The notes beneath the pieces are model-generated. The model was given only the letters and a program-made list of their open reading frames with translations. It was not told the DNA's origin and made no database searches. From Terricaulis sp. (GTDB lineage: Bacteria > Pseudomonadota > Alphaproteobacteria > Caulobacterales > Aquidulcibacteraceae): 64,000 bases of DNA. The DNA is taken from the NCBI GenBank assembly GCA_024707365.1, contig JANPZV010000001.1:62001-126000 (forward strand), read 5' to 3'. Positions 37,632 through 47,936 of this stretch are shown here, piece by piece. How positions within the stretch are numbered: position 1 is the first letter of the stretch; the number at the start of each line of letters is the position of its first letter. Made by a program: the position numbers and the translations under genes.

Positions 37632-38945
37632 ATGGCCATTCAAGACGCCCGCCGCGAACCCGCCCCCGTCCCCAGCATCTGGACCGCCCAGAGCCGCGTG
37701 CGGCTGCGCACGCTCATCATGCTGCGCTGGCTCGCCATTATCGGGCAGGTCGCCGCCGTCCTGTTCGTGCGCTACGGCATCGATCTTGAGTTTCCGGTCG
37801 GCTGGGCGATGGCGGCGATCGCCGTTTCGGTCGCGCTCAATCTTGGCCTCATCGCCACGCGGCGCAGCCAAGAGCTCGCGCGCGAATGGGAGGCCGCAGC
37901 CCAGTTGGCCTATGACGCTGTGCAGCTCGCCGTGCTGCTGGCGCTGACGGGCGGCCTGCAAAACCCCTTCGTGTTTTTGTTCATCGCGCCCGTCGCCGTC
38001 TCGGCCACGATCCTGCGCCCCTCCATCACCGCGATGCTGGCGGCGCTGACCTTCGCGTGCGTGGCCGTCATCTCCGTGTGGCGCTTGCCGCTGCCTTGGC
38101 CCGAAGGCGGCACGCTTGAATTGCCGGTGCTCTATGAATTGGGCGTCGCCGCCGCTTTGCTTGTCGGGCTTGGCTTCACCAGCGTTTACGCCTGGCGCGT
38201 GGCCGCCGAAGAAGAGCGGCTCAACATTGCGCTTGCCGCCGTTCAAGCGGTTTTAGCGCGAGAACAAACGCTTTCCGCGCTGGGCGGGCTCGCCGCCGCC
38301 GCCGCGCATGAACTCGGCACCCCGCTCGCCACCATTCACCTTGTCGCCAAGGAATTGGCGCGCGATGCGGGCGCCGATGATCCGCACGCCGAGGATTTCG
38401 CCCTGCTCGTCACCCAAAGCGAACGCTGCCGCGCTATCCTTGGTCAACTTTCAGCGATGCGTGAGCAAGGCGATGTGATGGTGCAGCGCGCGCCGATCCG
38501 CGCGCTGCTGGAAGAGGTCGCCAGCCCGCACGAAGGCTTGGGCGCGGAGATCAGCATCACCATTCATGGCGAAGGCCCGCTCGAAATCCGCCGCATGCCC
38601 GAACTGGTGCACGCGCTTGGCGGCTTCGTGGAGAACGCGGTGGGCTTTGCCAAATCCGCGTCGTGATCGAAGCGCATTGGGATGCGGAGAAGCTGGAGAT
38701 CATCGTGCGCGATGATGGGCCCGGCTTTTCCTCCGCCGTGCTCGCGCGCCTGGGCGAGCCCTATCTCACCGAGCGCGACGAAGAAGGCGCCGCCGGCGGG
38801 CTTGGGCTTGGCTTCTTCATCTCCAAAACCCTGCTTGAGCGCACCGGCGCGCGCCTCACCGCGCGCAACAAAAAATCCCCTGAGGAGGGGCGCCATCGTC
38901 CGCGCCCGCTGGCCGCGGGCCGTGATTGAGGCGCCGGCATTGTAA
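37632..38945 (+). CDS. regB: Redox sensor kinase RegB/PrrB/ActS (frameshifts)
   Basis: About 437 residues. Six membrane helices; the second half of the sensor has GGLQNPFVFLFIAPV, the quinone-site heptapeptide GGxxNPF. The H-box is LAAAAAHELGTPLATIHLVAKEL and a cysteine follows in QSERCRAILGQL, where RegB has its redox-active cysteine. ATPase: ENAVGFA, RDDGPGF, GGLGLGFFISKTLL. Frame shifts near 38660 and 38890; restoration gives the usual end VIEAPAL at 38945. RegB phosphorylates RegA when the quinone pool is reduced. Confidence 0.92.
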
Positions 38946-39023
38946 GAATGCCGTGAATTCCCCAGTAAATTGGGTGCGCATTGAATCAAAAGCGCCTAAA
39001 TACAGCGGCATCGGAGAGACAAT

Positions 39024-39572
39024 ATGAATACGGTTGCGCCGCTGGACGGCGAAAAAAGCCTTCTGATCCTGGATGACGACGCCCCCTTCCGCACCCGCCT
39101 GGCGCGCGCGCTGGAGCAGCGCGGCTTTGAGGTGACGGCAGCCGCCAGCGTCGCCGAAGCCAGCGAGATCGCCGCCAACGCCCCGCCCGCCTACGCCGTG
39201 CTCGATCTGCGCCTGGAGGACGGCTCGGGCCTCAGCGTGGTGGAAGCGCTGCAAGTCAGCCGCGCCGATTGCCGCGTGGTGATCCTCACCGGCTATGGCG
39301 CGATCGCCACCGCCGTCGCCGCCGTGAAGGCGGGCGCTGTCGATTATCTCGCCAAGCCCGCCGATCCCGAGGACATCGTCAAAGCCCTGCTCGCTTCGCC
39401 CGACGAAAAGCCCGAGCCGCCGGACAACCCGATGAGCGCGGACCGCATCCGCTGGGAGCACATCCAGCGCGTCTATGAGCTCTGCGGCCACAACGTGAGC
39501 GAAACCGCCCGCCGCCTCAACATGCACCGCCGCACGCTACAGCGGATTCTCGCAAAGCGCGCGCCGCGTTAG
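39024..39572 (+). CDS. regA: Redox response regulator RegA/PrrA/ActR
   Basis: 182 residues. Receiver domain with DDD acidic pocket (LLILDDDAPF), phosphoacceptor aspartate in AVLDLRLEDG, TGYG and the conserved lysine in LAKPAD. After a Pro-rich linker (EKPEPPDNP) comes the Fis-type helix-turn-helix CGHNVSETARRLNMHRRTLQRILAKRAP, the RegA hallmark. Controls respiration, energy and often nitrogen and carbon fixation genes. 79 bp after regB. Overlaps the end of the next convergent gene by 4 bp. Confidence 0.96.
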   Translation: MNTVAPLDGEKSLLILDDDAPFRTRLARALEQRGFEVTAAASVAEASEIAANAPPAYAVLDLRLEDGSGLSVVEALQVSRADCRVVILTGYGAIATAVAAVKAGAVDYLAKPADPEDIVKALLASPDEKPEPPDNPMSADRIRWEHIQRVYELCGHNVSETARRLNMHRRTLQRILAKRAPR

Positions 39573-40408
39573 CCGGGATCAGGCGCCACAGCCGTCTTTT
39601 TGAAGCCGTGCCTGAACAAGAAAACGATCGCCCCAACAGGGATGGCGAACGTCACGATCCACGCGTCGAGCATCGAGCCCGACCAGATCGCGCTGGCTGA
39701 AAATAGCAGGACATAAATCGGCGATATCTCCCATGCCCCTGTTGAAGCGTTAACGGAGAATGCCGCAAAGCCCACCGCGATGAATATCAGCCAAAGCCAG
39801 CGGCGCTTGAGCCCTTCCAAAAACAGCGCCCGCAAAAACATCGCGAGTGAGAAAAGCGCAAAAAACACGGCCAAGACCACAGCCGCCACAACAACAGGCT
39901 GGCCTTCGCTTAACGCCGCCAAGGGCGAACGCACATCGGCGTTCGGCACGACATTGATGTGAAACCCAGCCACCCGCCACGGCGCATCGGCCGATGCGCG
40001 CGCCAAGATCGTTTCTGATTGCGCCACATGATCGGGGTAAAGATGCTCTTGCACGCCGCGCAGCATCCGCGCTTCGCCATTGAAAGAGGCCGTCCAATGC
40101 ATCAGACGCCCGCGCGGCGGATCGAATGACGGCAACAGCGCCCGCACCTCGGCGATCTGCGCACGCGCTTGCTCGGCATCCTCCACATTGTCGAGCCGCG
40201 CGATCAGCGCATCCAACTCTCCTCTGCGGATCTCATCGAATGGCGCGGCGAGCGCCGCCCGATCGTTCGCATTCAGGCCCGGCGCCGCGGGCAGCGTAGC
40301 CAGCGCCAGCCCGTTCATAAACGCCGCAATCGCGATGATGCCGCCGATAACGATAAAAGACGCCAACGCGCCAAGAATCCCACGTCCCCAAGGCATTCCG
40401 CCCCCCAC
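39569..40408 (-). CDS. Unrecognised integral membrane protein
   Basis: 279 residues; not assigned to a family. One helix at ~10-32, a soluble segment of ~130 residues (~33-165) containing a charged helix pair and FNGEARMLRGVQEHLYPDHVAQSETIL, then four helices at ~170-270 ending in a basic tail (FRHGFKKTAVAPD). The soluble segment is probably periplasmic. Intact. Start at 40408, or ATG 40396 (MPWGRGILG). 12 bp upstream lies the stop of NamZ in the same direction, so it may be cotranscribed with it. Confidence 0.55.
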   Translation of the reverse strand: MGGGMPWGRGILGALASFIVIGGIIAIAAFMNGLALATLPAAPGLNANDRAALAAPFDEIRRGELDALIARLDNVEDAEQARAQIAEVRALLPSFDPPRGRLMHWTASFNGEARMLRGVQEHLYPDHVAQSETILARASADAPWRVAGFHINVVPNADVRSPLAALSEGQPVVVAAVVLAVFFALFSLAMFLRALFLEGLKRRWLWLIFIAVGFAAFSVNASTGAWEISPIYVLLFSASAIWSGSMLDAWIVTFAIPVGAIVFLFRHGFKKTAVAPDPG

Positions 40409-40420
40409 GCAACCTTGAGG

Positions 40421-41623
40421 TCAGTAGAGCAAATACTTCGCCCGCTCCGCAAGCCAGGCTTGCTCATCCGGCCCCGCAAGCGCGTCCAGATCGCCCGGCG
40501 CGGCGTTTGCGTCATCCACCCATTCGCGCAGCAGCGGGCCGCCATTGATCACGTCGATGGCGAGCTTATCGAACACGTACTCATACGCGAACTCGCGCCA
40601 CAGCGCGTAATCGGGATAAAGCCGCCGGATCGCCTTGAACGCCAGCGCCTGCACGCGCCAGGGCTTGAAGGCATCGTGATCGTAAAACGCCGGATCTTCG
40701 CAATGGATCTGCACGCCGTGGCAGAGCTCATGCTCCCATTTATGGAAGGTCGGCTCGAACCAGATTTCGCGCAAGCGGCAGCCCTTGAGCCAATGCGGCG
40801 CAAGCGCCTGCATTTGCCTAATCACATCCGCCGCGTTGATGTCTCCGGCGCCGAAAATTTCCAGAGGCCGCGTCGTGCCGCGCCCTTCCGAGAGCGTTGC
40901 GCCCTCCACCATCACCGTGCCGGCATAGGCGCGCGCCATCCAAAGATTAGGCGCGTTCGGCGAAGGGTTCACCCAAGTGCGCTGGCCAATCGGCCAGCCA
41001 TAGCCCGGCGCTTCATTGGGGCGATACCCCTCCATCTCGATCACGCGATACGCCACGTTGAGCTTGAAATGCGCAATGAACCACGCGCCCAATTCGCCCA
41101 GCGTCAGCCCATGGCGCATCGGCATCGGCCCTGCGCCCACAAAGCTCTCCCAGCCGGGACGCAAGCTGAGCCCTTCCACCGGCCGCCCCGCAGGATTGGG
41201 CCGATCCAGCACCCACACCTCTTTGCCGTGCGCGGCGGCGGCTTCGATCACGTAAAGCAGCGTGGTGATGAAGGTGTAGATGCGGCAGCCAAGATCTTGC
41301 AGATCGATCAGCACGACATCGAATGTGCTCATCATCTGCCCGGTGGGCCGGCGCTGATCGCCATAGAGCGAAAACACCGGCATGCCGTAAACCGGATCGT
41401 TATAATCCCGGCTTTCGACCATATTGTCCTGCTTATCGCCCTTCATGCCGTGCTGGGGCCCGAAGGCTGCGGTGATGTTCACGCCCGCCGCGATCAGCGC
41501 ATCAAGCGAGTGGGTGAGATCGCGCGTCACGGAAGCGGGATGGGCCACCAGCGCCACGCGCTTGCCCTCAAGGGCGCTGCGCAGCGAAGGCTCTTCCAGC
41601 AGGCGGTCGATGCCGAATTTCAT
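40421..41623 (-). CDS. namZ: Exo-beta-N-acetylmuramidase NamZ (DUF1343)
   Basis: 400 residues from ATG 41623 (MKFGIDRLL). DUF1343 blocks: FGPQHGMKGDKQDNMVES, VVLIDLQDLGCRIYTFITTL, VWVLDRPNPAGRPVEG and EGATLSEGRGTTRPLEIFGA. NamZ of Bacillus subtilis removes terminal N-acetylmuramic acid from peptidoglycan fragments. Unlike that enzyme, no signal peptide is visible, so this one may act in the cytoplasm on imported muropeptides. Its ATG overlaps the DOMON-like gene stop by 4 bp, so the two are translationally coupled. Intact. Confidence 0.87.
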   Translation of the reverse strand: MKFGIDRLLEEPSLRSALEGKRVALVAHPASVTRDLTHSLDALIAAGVNITAAFGPQHGMKGDKQDNMVESRDYNDPVYGMPVFSLYGDQRRPTGQMMSTFDVVLIDLQDLGCRIYTFITTLLYVIEAAAAHGKEVWVLDRPNPAGRPVEGLSLRPGWESFVGAGPMPMRHGLTLGELGAWFIAHFKLNVAYRVIEMEGYRPNEAPGYGWPIGQRTWVNPSPNAPNLWMARAYAGTVMVEGATLSEGRGTTRPLEIFGAGDINAADVIRQMQALAPHWLKGCRLREIWFEPTFHKWEHELCHGVQIHCEDPAFYDHDAFKPWRVQALAFKAIRRLYPDYALWREFAYEYVFDKLAIDVINGGPLLREWVDDANAAPGDLDALAGPDEQAWLAERAKYLLY

Positions 41624-42141
41624 GCAAGCTCCAAGGTAAAGCTCTCGCCGTGGTGAAAATCCGGCGCGCCGGGCGGATGCTTGAGCGCCCAATAGGATTT
41701 CGCACCGCCGGTTTCTTCAATCACCGCGCTCAGCGCCAGCCGCCACGGCGCCTCCGATGGCGGCAGATAAATCAGCGCGTCCACATCAATGTGCGTGGCG
41801 TTGGCGCCGGTGATGATCGCGGGCGGGGCAAGCTCGGCCAGCGCCATGCCTTCGCGGTAGCCGGTGAAATGATAGGCGGCCCATTTGGTTGAGGGCGAGA
41901 GGTTGAACTCGTAATAGCCCGCGCCCGGCGCGGCCTCCACGAACGCCTCAAAACAGGTGGTGCGCCAAAGCTCATCGGTGCGCAGCGGCTCCGCAGGCGG
42001 CGCAAGGCTGATCTGCGCGATCCGCCCCGCCACGGTGTAGCGCAGCGCCAGCACCCCCGGCTGCGGCCGCGCGATGGCGACATCGATCCGGTCAACGGCC
42101 TCAGAGGGCGTTTCCGGGTGGCGGATAAGTTCGTGGATCAC
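41620..42141 (-). CDS. DOMON-like domain protein (MurB-associated type)
   Basis: 173 residues without a signal peptide. TDELWRTTCFEAFVEAAPGAGYYEFNLSPSTKWAAYHFTGYREGM is the core of the DOMON-like group sometimes labelled murB-like, a beta-sandwich often near cell-wall genes. In this position and coupled to namZ it may bind or recognise the sugar product; that is inference. ATG 42141 (MIHELIRHPETP). First gene of a probable three-gene operon that runs to 39569. Intact. Confidence 0.72.
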   Translation of the reverse strand: MIHELIRHPETPSEAVDRIDVAIARPQPGVLALRYTVAGRIAQISLAPPAEPLRTDELWRTTCFEAFVEAAPGAGYYEFNLSPSTKWAAYHFTGYREGMALAELAPPAIITGANATHIDVDALIYLPPSEAPWRLALSAVIEETGGAKSYWALKHPPGAPDFHHGESFTLELA

Positions 42142-42240
42142 CGCGCTCTCCTAGCACACGAACCGCTTAAGAACGCAGTAACGCCCTCGTAAGCACGCAA
42201 TGCGTGGCGCCCAACGCAAAAATTGCGTAGTCCCTCCGCC

Positions 42241-43486
42241 ATGACGGACGTTTCCTCCCCCTTCCTCCGCGACGCCATCGCGCGCGGGCAGTTTCATCAA
42301 TGCACCGATTTGGAGGGGCTGGATAAGGCCGCCCTCTCTGGCGTCACCGGCTATATCGGCTTCGATATGACGGCGCCCTCCCTGCACGTGGGCAACCTCA
42401 CCCAGATCATGTTCCTGCGCCGGCTGCAGCAAGCGGGCGGCAAGCCGATCGTGCTGCTGGGCGGGGGCACCACGCGCGTCGGCGATCCTTCCGGCAAGGA
42501 AGAGATGCGCCAGATGCTGAACGAAGATCAGATCGCCGCCAACATGGCCTCGATCCGCCGCGTGTTTGAAAAATTCCTGAGCTTTGGCGAGGGCAAGACA
42601 GAACGCCATCCTCGTCGATAACGCCGAATGGCTGCTCAAGCTCAATTATCTCGATTTCCTCCGCACCGTCGGCCGCCACATGAGCGTGAACCGCATGCTG
42701 ACGATGGATTCAGTGAAGCTGCGCCTTGAGCGCGAGCAGCCGATGAGCTTCATCGAGTTCAATTACATGATCCTGCAGGCCTACGATTTTGTGGAGCTGA
42801 AGAAGCGCTACAATTGCACCCTGCAAATGGGCGGCTCCGATCAATGGGGCAACATCATCAATGGCGTTGAACTGGGCCGACGCATGGAGAGCTTTGAGCT
42901 CTACGGCCTCACCCAGCCGCTGATCACCACCGCCTCCGGCGCCAAGATGGGCAAAACCGCCCAAGGCGCGGTGTGGCTCAACGCCGACATGGTGAGCCCG
43001 TACGAATATTGGCAATATTGGCGCAACACCGAGGATGCGGACGTCGGCCGCTTCCTCAAGATTTTCACCGATCTGCCGCTCGATGAAATCGCGCGTTTGG
43101 AGGCGCTGCAAGGCGCGGAAATCAACGACGCCAAAAAAGTGCTCGCCACCGAAGCCACGGCTTTGCTGCACGGCCGCGATGAGGCGAACAAAGCCGCCGC
43201 CGCCGCGCAAGCCACGTTCGAGCAAGGCGCGCGCAGCGACGATCTGCCAAGCTTCCCCGTCAGCGCCGATGAACTCGCCGCGGGCCTCCGCATCGCGGCG
43301 GCCTTCACGCGCGCCGGGCTTGTGGCCTCAAACGGCGAAGCCAAACGCCACATCGCCGCCGGCGCGCTGCGCGTGAACGACGAGCCCGTGAAAGATGAAA
43401 CCGCGACGCTCACCGCCGCCAACCTCATCGACGGCGCGATCAAGCTTTCGCTCGGCAAGAAAAAGCACGCGCTGCTGAAGCTCTAG
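42241..43486 (+). CDS. tyrS: Tyrosyl-tRNA synthetase (frameshift)
   Basis: About 415 residues. Class I motifs: [10 protein letters not shown] (HIGH type) and KMGKTAQG (KMSKS type, as KFGKT in E. coli). [22 protein letters not shown] and [16 protein letters not shown] shape the tyrosine and tRNA pockets. C-terminal S4 domain from ~43290 ([21 protein letters not shown]). One extra base near 42599 breaks the frame; removing it joins GEGKT to [10 protein letters not shown]. Start ATG 42241 ([16 protein letters not shown]). Essential, so the break is almost surely a sequence error. Confidence 0.94.
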
Positions 43487-43682
43487 CGCATCAGCGGTTG
43501 CGGCGGCTCGCCTCTACACCCATCCCCGGATTGGCGCACAAGCGCCAAGTCCGGGGCCCAAGAACACCGATGCTTGGAATCAATACTGCAAACCTCGCGC
43601 TGATGGGCTCCGGGCTCGCGGCGTCGCCGCGCCCCGGAGATGGGTAACGACCCGCGCGCCAACCACGAATGAACGCGCTCTA
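43484..43682. repeat. Two-hairpin repeat filling the tyrS/AsmA gap
   Basis: A hairpin at 43524-43556 (CCCCGGATTGGCGC with GCGCCAAGTCCGGGG, one bulged G) and another at ~43602-43640 (CTCCGGG...CCCCGGAG, nested GCGGC/GCCGC) are enclosed by ACCCATC (43518) and GATGGGT (43639). The gap ends are the tyrS stop TAG (43484) and the convergent stop CTA (43680). Confidence 0.75.
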
Positions 43683-46600
43683 AGGCATGCCCGCTTGTGC
43701 CCCGCCAGCGGGGCTTGGGGCAGGTTCGTCAACGTCGCCATCGCCTTCGCTGGGCGGGGGCGGGCTCGTGCGCACCAGCGGCTCGAAGATGCGCCGGAAA
43801 ATCCCCGGCGCCAGCGCCGACACCGGATTGACGCCCACGCGCGGCGCAGCCGCTGGCCCATTGAGCGCATACGTCATCGCAAACACGCCCTCGCCGCGGC
43901 GCGAGGCGATGAGATCGCCGATCAGCGGAATTTCGCTAATAAAGGAGAGATTCAGCGTCGGCGAAGGCACGACAACGCCATCAACGTTGAGATTATCGCG
44001 CGCAAGTTCATACGAGCCTGAGCCCGTCAGCCCCAGCGAAGGCCCGCTCATCCGCCCTTCGGTGAACGTCACCCGATCATTGGCGTAAACCAGATTGGCT
44101 TCCAGCAGCACAAAGCCAATGCCGTCCCCGTTCAGCGCTTCGGCCAATCCCGTCAGCGAGCCGACAGAAGAAAGCAGCCGCGCCATCGCCGGCACGCGCA
44201 CCACTTCATAATCGCGGATGCTGACCTCAAACCGCGCCAAGCTGGGCGGGCCGGGCCGCCATGTGCCGTTCGCGGTGGCGACGCCGCCGATAATGTTGTC
44301 CGCGCCCGTCAGCGCGCGCACGGCAAAGCCTGCGTCCTCGGCGCGGAACACAATCGCCCCGCTCGGATCGGAAGCGCGCGGCCCCAGCGCCAGCGAAAAG
44401 CCGCGATCGCCGGGCGAAAAGCCTTCCACCGTCAGCGTCCGCAGCGCCCCGCGCGTGGTGACGAGATTGACGCGCGCATTGCGCAATTCGGCATCGCCCC
44501 GCATGCGCAGGCGATCCACCGCCACATCGGCGCGCAGCGGCTCTTTTTCGTGCGCGGCGGCGCCCGCGCCTTGCGCCTCCGGCGCGCCGCTGCCGGCCAT
44601 ATCCATAAAGGGCGCGGCGTCGAACATCGCCCCGCGCACCTCGACCTCAAGCACGCCGTCAGCCCCGCGCCCGGCGCGCACGCGCGCATTGGCGCGGCCA
44701 TCAACGCTGAGCCGCGAAATATCGGCCTCCGCCAGCGCGCCCGCTTGCGTCAGGCGCGCCGCGCCTTGCGCAAACAACCCCGCCCCGCGCGCATCGATAT
44801 TGCTGAACATGAGCCCGCCATCGCTGGCGCGATCCACGTTAAAGCGCGCGGACGCCGCCGCGCCAGCGCGCTTTTCCCAGAAGCGGAACGGCGTCTCGAC
44901 CGCAGCGTGGGTGAGATCAAGCTCCACCTGCGCGCGATCCACGTCAAAGCCGCGCCCCTCGCCCGAAACCGTGACGCCAATGCGCCCCTGCGCGATGGAG
45001 GCGACAGGATAGCCAAGCCGCTCAAGATCGTTCGCGTCAAACACCCCGCCGATCCGATAGACAGATCGCGCCGGCCCGCCCGCGCCGATCTCCTCGGTCC
45101 AGCGCACGTCGGCGATGTGCGAGCTTCCGGCCGTCACCGGCCCCGCCACCACCACCGCGCGCTGATCGCCCGAGACGGTGAACTGCCCATTGCTGACGGC
45201 GACATTGCGCCCAACCATCGCCCCGGCGAGATTGGTGACGCGCCCATCAATCGTAAAGCGCCAATCCTCGAACGGCACGTGATCGCGCATCGGCCGCTGC
45301 AAACGCAGCGTCACCGCCCCGTGCCCCGTCACCGTGTCAGGATTGATCGGCAAGCGATCGCGCAAATTCAGCGGCTCTTGCAGCAGGACCCCAATCAGAT
45401 TGCGCGCATCGCCCACCGCATGCCCGCCCACCGTCAGCATCGCGCCGCTTGGCTTAAATTGCGGCACCTCAACAACGCCATTGGTGACGTGCAGATTGTT
45501 GAAGCGCGCTTCGCTGACGCGCAGATCAAAGCGATTGCCGCGCAGCACGCCCGATCCGCGCGCGCCCGTCACCGGAGACATCGTCGGCGCAAAGCGGAAT
45601 GCGCCCTCGCTCACGTTGAAGCGCACATCCACCGCCGCATTGCGCCAGCCATTCGCCGCAGCCAGATCGGCCGGGCGAATATCCAGCACCGCCACCGCAT
45701 CGCTCACGCGCCCGCCCTCAAGCGCGCTGAACACATAGTGGCGCGCGCTTTCGCCAAGGCCGATGGGCCAGAAATCCATCACCTTGCGCGCGTCCGCCAC
45801 CCCGGTCAGCCGCGCATTCATTTCAAAGCCGGGATAGGTGCGCCCGTTCGGCGCCGCCGCCCAATAGAGCCGCGCCGAAAGATCAGCGCCCGCGCCATCC
45901 GATTGCGCCGTCAGCCGCGCCACGCGAATGGCCCGATCGCCCAGCGCGATCTCGCCATTGGCGTTCACATTCGTGAGCGACACCGGGTTCGGAAAGATCC
46001 CAGGCAGATCAAGCCGCATCGAGGCGAAGCGCAATTGGAAGGGCGCGCCTTCGCCCGCGCCGGCGCGCATGATCGCCGAGGCGTTTTCAACCCGCACCTC
46101 GCCATCGATCGCTGTGTTTTCGCCGCCAAGTTCGATCTGATCGATCACCAGGGCGTCGCTTTCGAGATCGTAGCGCCCGCGCAGGCGCCCGCCATGGATG
46201 CTAAAGCGCCCCGCCTCGGTGACAGCCACGCCCGCGCCGATCTCGGCCTCGCCCTCAAACCGGTTCACCCCGGTTTGGCGATCGAGCCCGATCGCGGATC
46301 GTGGTGGTGAGCGGGGCGTCCAAATCGGAAAACGGCCCAAGCGCGGCGGCCGAGAACAGCGCCCGCGGCCGCACTTGGCGCGCGCCAAACTCCAGCAGCG
46401 CCGATTGAAAGCGCGTGTCGGTGGTGATGCGCACCAGCGCCGGCGCTTGCCCTTGCGGCCCCTCAAGGCTTGCGCTGGCTACGAGCGCGAGCGTGCGCCC
46501 GTCCCGCGCCAAGTCGAGCGTGGCGTCATCGGCGGTCCAGCGGCCGCCGCCCTGTTCATCGACCACGGTGAGCTTGGCGTTGCGCACGGCGATGCCGCGC

Positions 46601-47143
46601 AAACTGCCGCCAGGGCCCACAGGCCGGAACGTGTTGGCCAGCCCATCCAGCACCCGCCCCACGCGCGCTTCAAGGCTTTCATTCGGCGGCGGCGCCGGGA
46701 TCACGATGTCAGGCTCGCTGCCTGCGGGCCCCATCGCCAGATGGGTTTCCCCGTCGGCGCGGTGAGTCAGCGTCAGCTCTCCGCCGAGAAACTCCGCCTC
46801 CTCGACCGAGATGCGCCCGATCAGCAGCGGCAGCACCCGCAATTCGATAATCGCGTCCGAGCGGGAGAGCTCCTGGCCCTCGCTATCGAGCACGCGCACG
46901 CTCACAGCGCGCAATTGCAGCGCCATGCCGCCGTCGCGGGCAAGGCCCAGCTCCACCCGCTCCAGATCCACCGGCCGGCCAGAGCGCACCGCGCTCAATT
47001 CAGCCTCGACGTGCTGGGCGATGAAGCCAAGCTCCATCGGCCCCTGTGCGAGACGCCACCAGACCACGCCAAGGCCGATCAGCGAGCGCCGCGACCAGGC
47101 CCAGCAGAACTTCGACCGCTAAAAGCGTTGAGCGGCGAATCAT
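43680..47143 (-). CDS. Giant AsmA-like/DUF3971 envelope protein (YhdP type), frameshifted
   Basis: About 1150 residues. N-terminal membrane anchor (RRSTLLAVEVLLGLVAAL...GLGVVWWRL) then long beta-rich repeats; DUF3971 region LPGIFPNPVSLTNVNANGEIAL and the AsmA_2 C-terminus LNVDGVVVPSPTLNLSFISEIPLIGDLI. Such proteins form bridge-like grooves carrying phospholipid from inner to outer membrane. Frame breaks near 47095 and near 46290. Start ATG 47143. The tail is acidic and Pro-rich. Together with YciB this suggests an active lipid-transport role, but no direct evidence. Confidence 0.88.
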
Positions 47144-47275
47144 TCGCGCCTCTCCGCCCCCACCCGGCGAACTCTAGCGCGTCCGCCGGTTTTGACGCAA
47201 AGCCATCCCCCAGCGAGGCGCAGCGCCTTGCGGGGGCCGCGCCCTGGGGCGCGGCGAACGGCCAGGAGGCCAGCG

Positions 47276-47759
47276 ATGGCGAACGAACTCAAACCCGGAG
47301 ACCCTGCACCCAAATTTCGACCTGCCCGCCGCCGGCGCCGGGCGGGTGAGCCTGGGCAAGCTGAAGGGCCAGATGGTCGTCCTTTATTTTTATCCGAAAG
47401 ACGACACCCCCGGCTGTACCACGCAAGCCCTAAACTTCACTGAAAAGACAAAGGCCTTCGCAAGCGCAAACGCAGTCATCGTCGGGGTCTCGCGCGATAG
47501 CCCCGTCAAACACGATAAGTTCGCGGCCAAACATGGGCTCAAACTGCTTTTGGCCTCCGATGAGGATGGCGCGGTCTGCAACGCCTACGGGGTTTGGGTC
47601 GAGAAGAGCCTCTATGGGCGCACCTATTGGGGAATCGAGCGCGCCAGCTTCCTGATCGACGGACGCGGCCGCATCGCCCGCATCTGGCGCAAGGTGCGGG
47701 TGCCAGGGCATGTGGATGAAGTCTTGAAAGAGGTTAAGGCGCGCGCTGCAAAAGCCTAG
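47276..47759 (+). CDS. bcp: Thioredoxin-dependent peroxiredoxin Bcp/PrxQ (frameshift)
   Basis: About 160 residues. Peroxidatic cysteine in PKDDTPGCTTQALNF; a second cysteine in DEDGAVCNAYGVW could be the resolving partner. Later GIERASFLIDGRGRIARIWRKV matches the family. One base is out of place near 47312; restored, MANELKPGDPAPNFDLPAAG precedes GRVSLGKLKGQ. Start ATG 47276 after AGGAGG. Detoxifies peroxides; distant (45 kb) from oxyR. Confidence 0.9.
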
Positions 47760-47936
47760 AATTTCGCTGTTCGGCGCAAGATTTGGCCTGGAATTCGCAC
47801 AACCCCCGTTAAAGATACTGAAATTCCTGTAAACGGCGCAGAGCGACTGTTGCAATTCGGGAGGGTTTCAGGTTGGAATGAAGTCTGGCGGGGCTAAACG
47901 GTTTTTTGTTTAGATGAAGGCGGGCGGTGGCGGACC

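Noticed and set aside
42940..42970. KMGKT in TyrRS as a degenerate KMSKS loop
   Set aside because: E. coli TyrRS has KFGKT in this position, so this is normal for the enzyme.
44550..46310. 586-residue plus-strand open frame
   Set aside because: Antisense to the AsmA-like gene; Arg/His/Ala-rich composition typical of GC-rich shadow frames.
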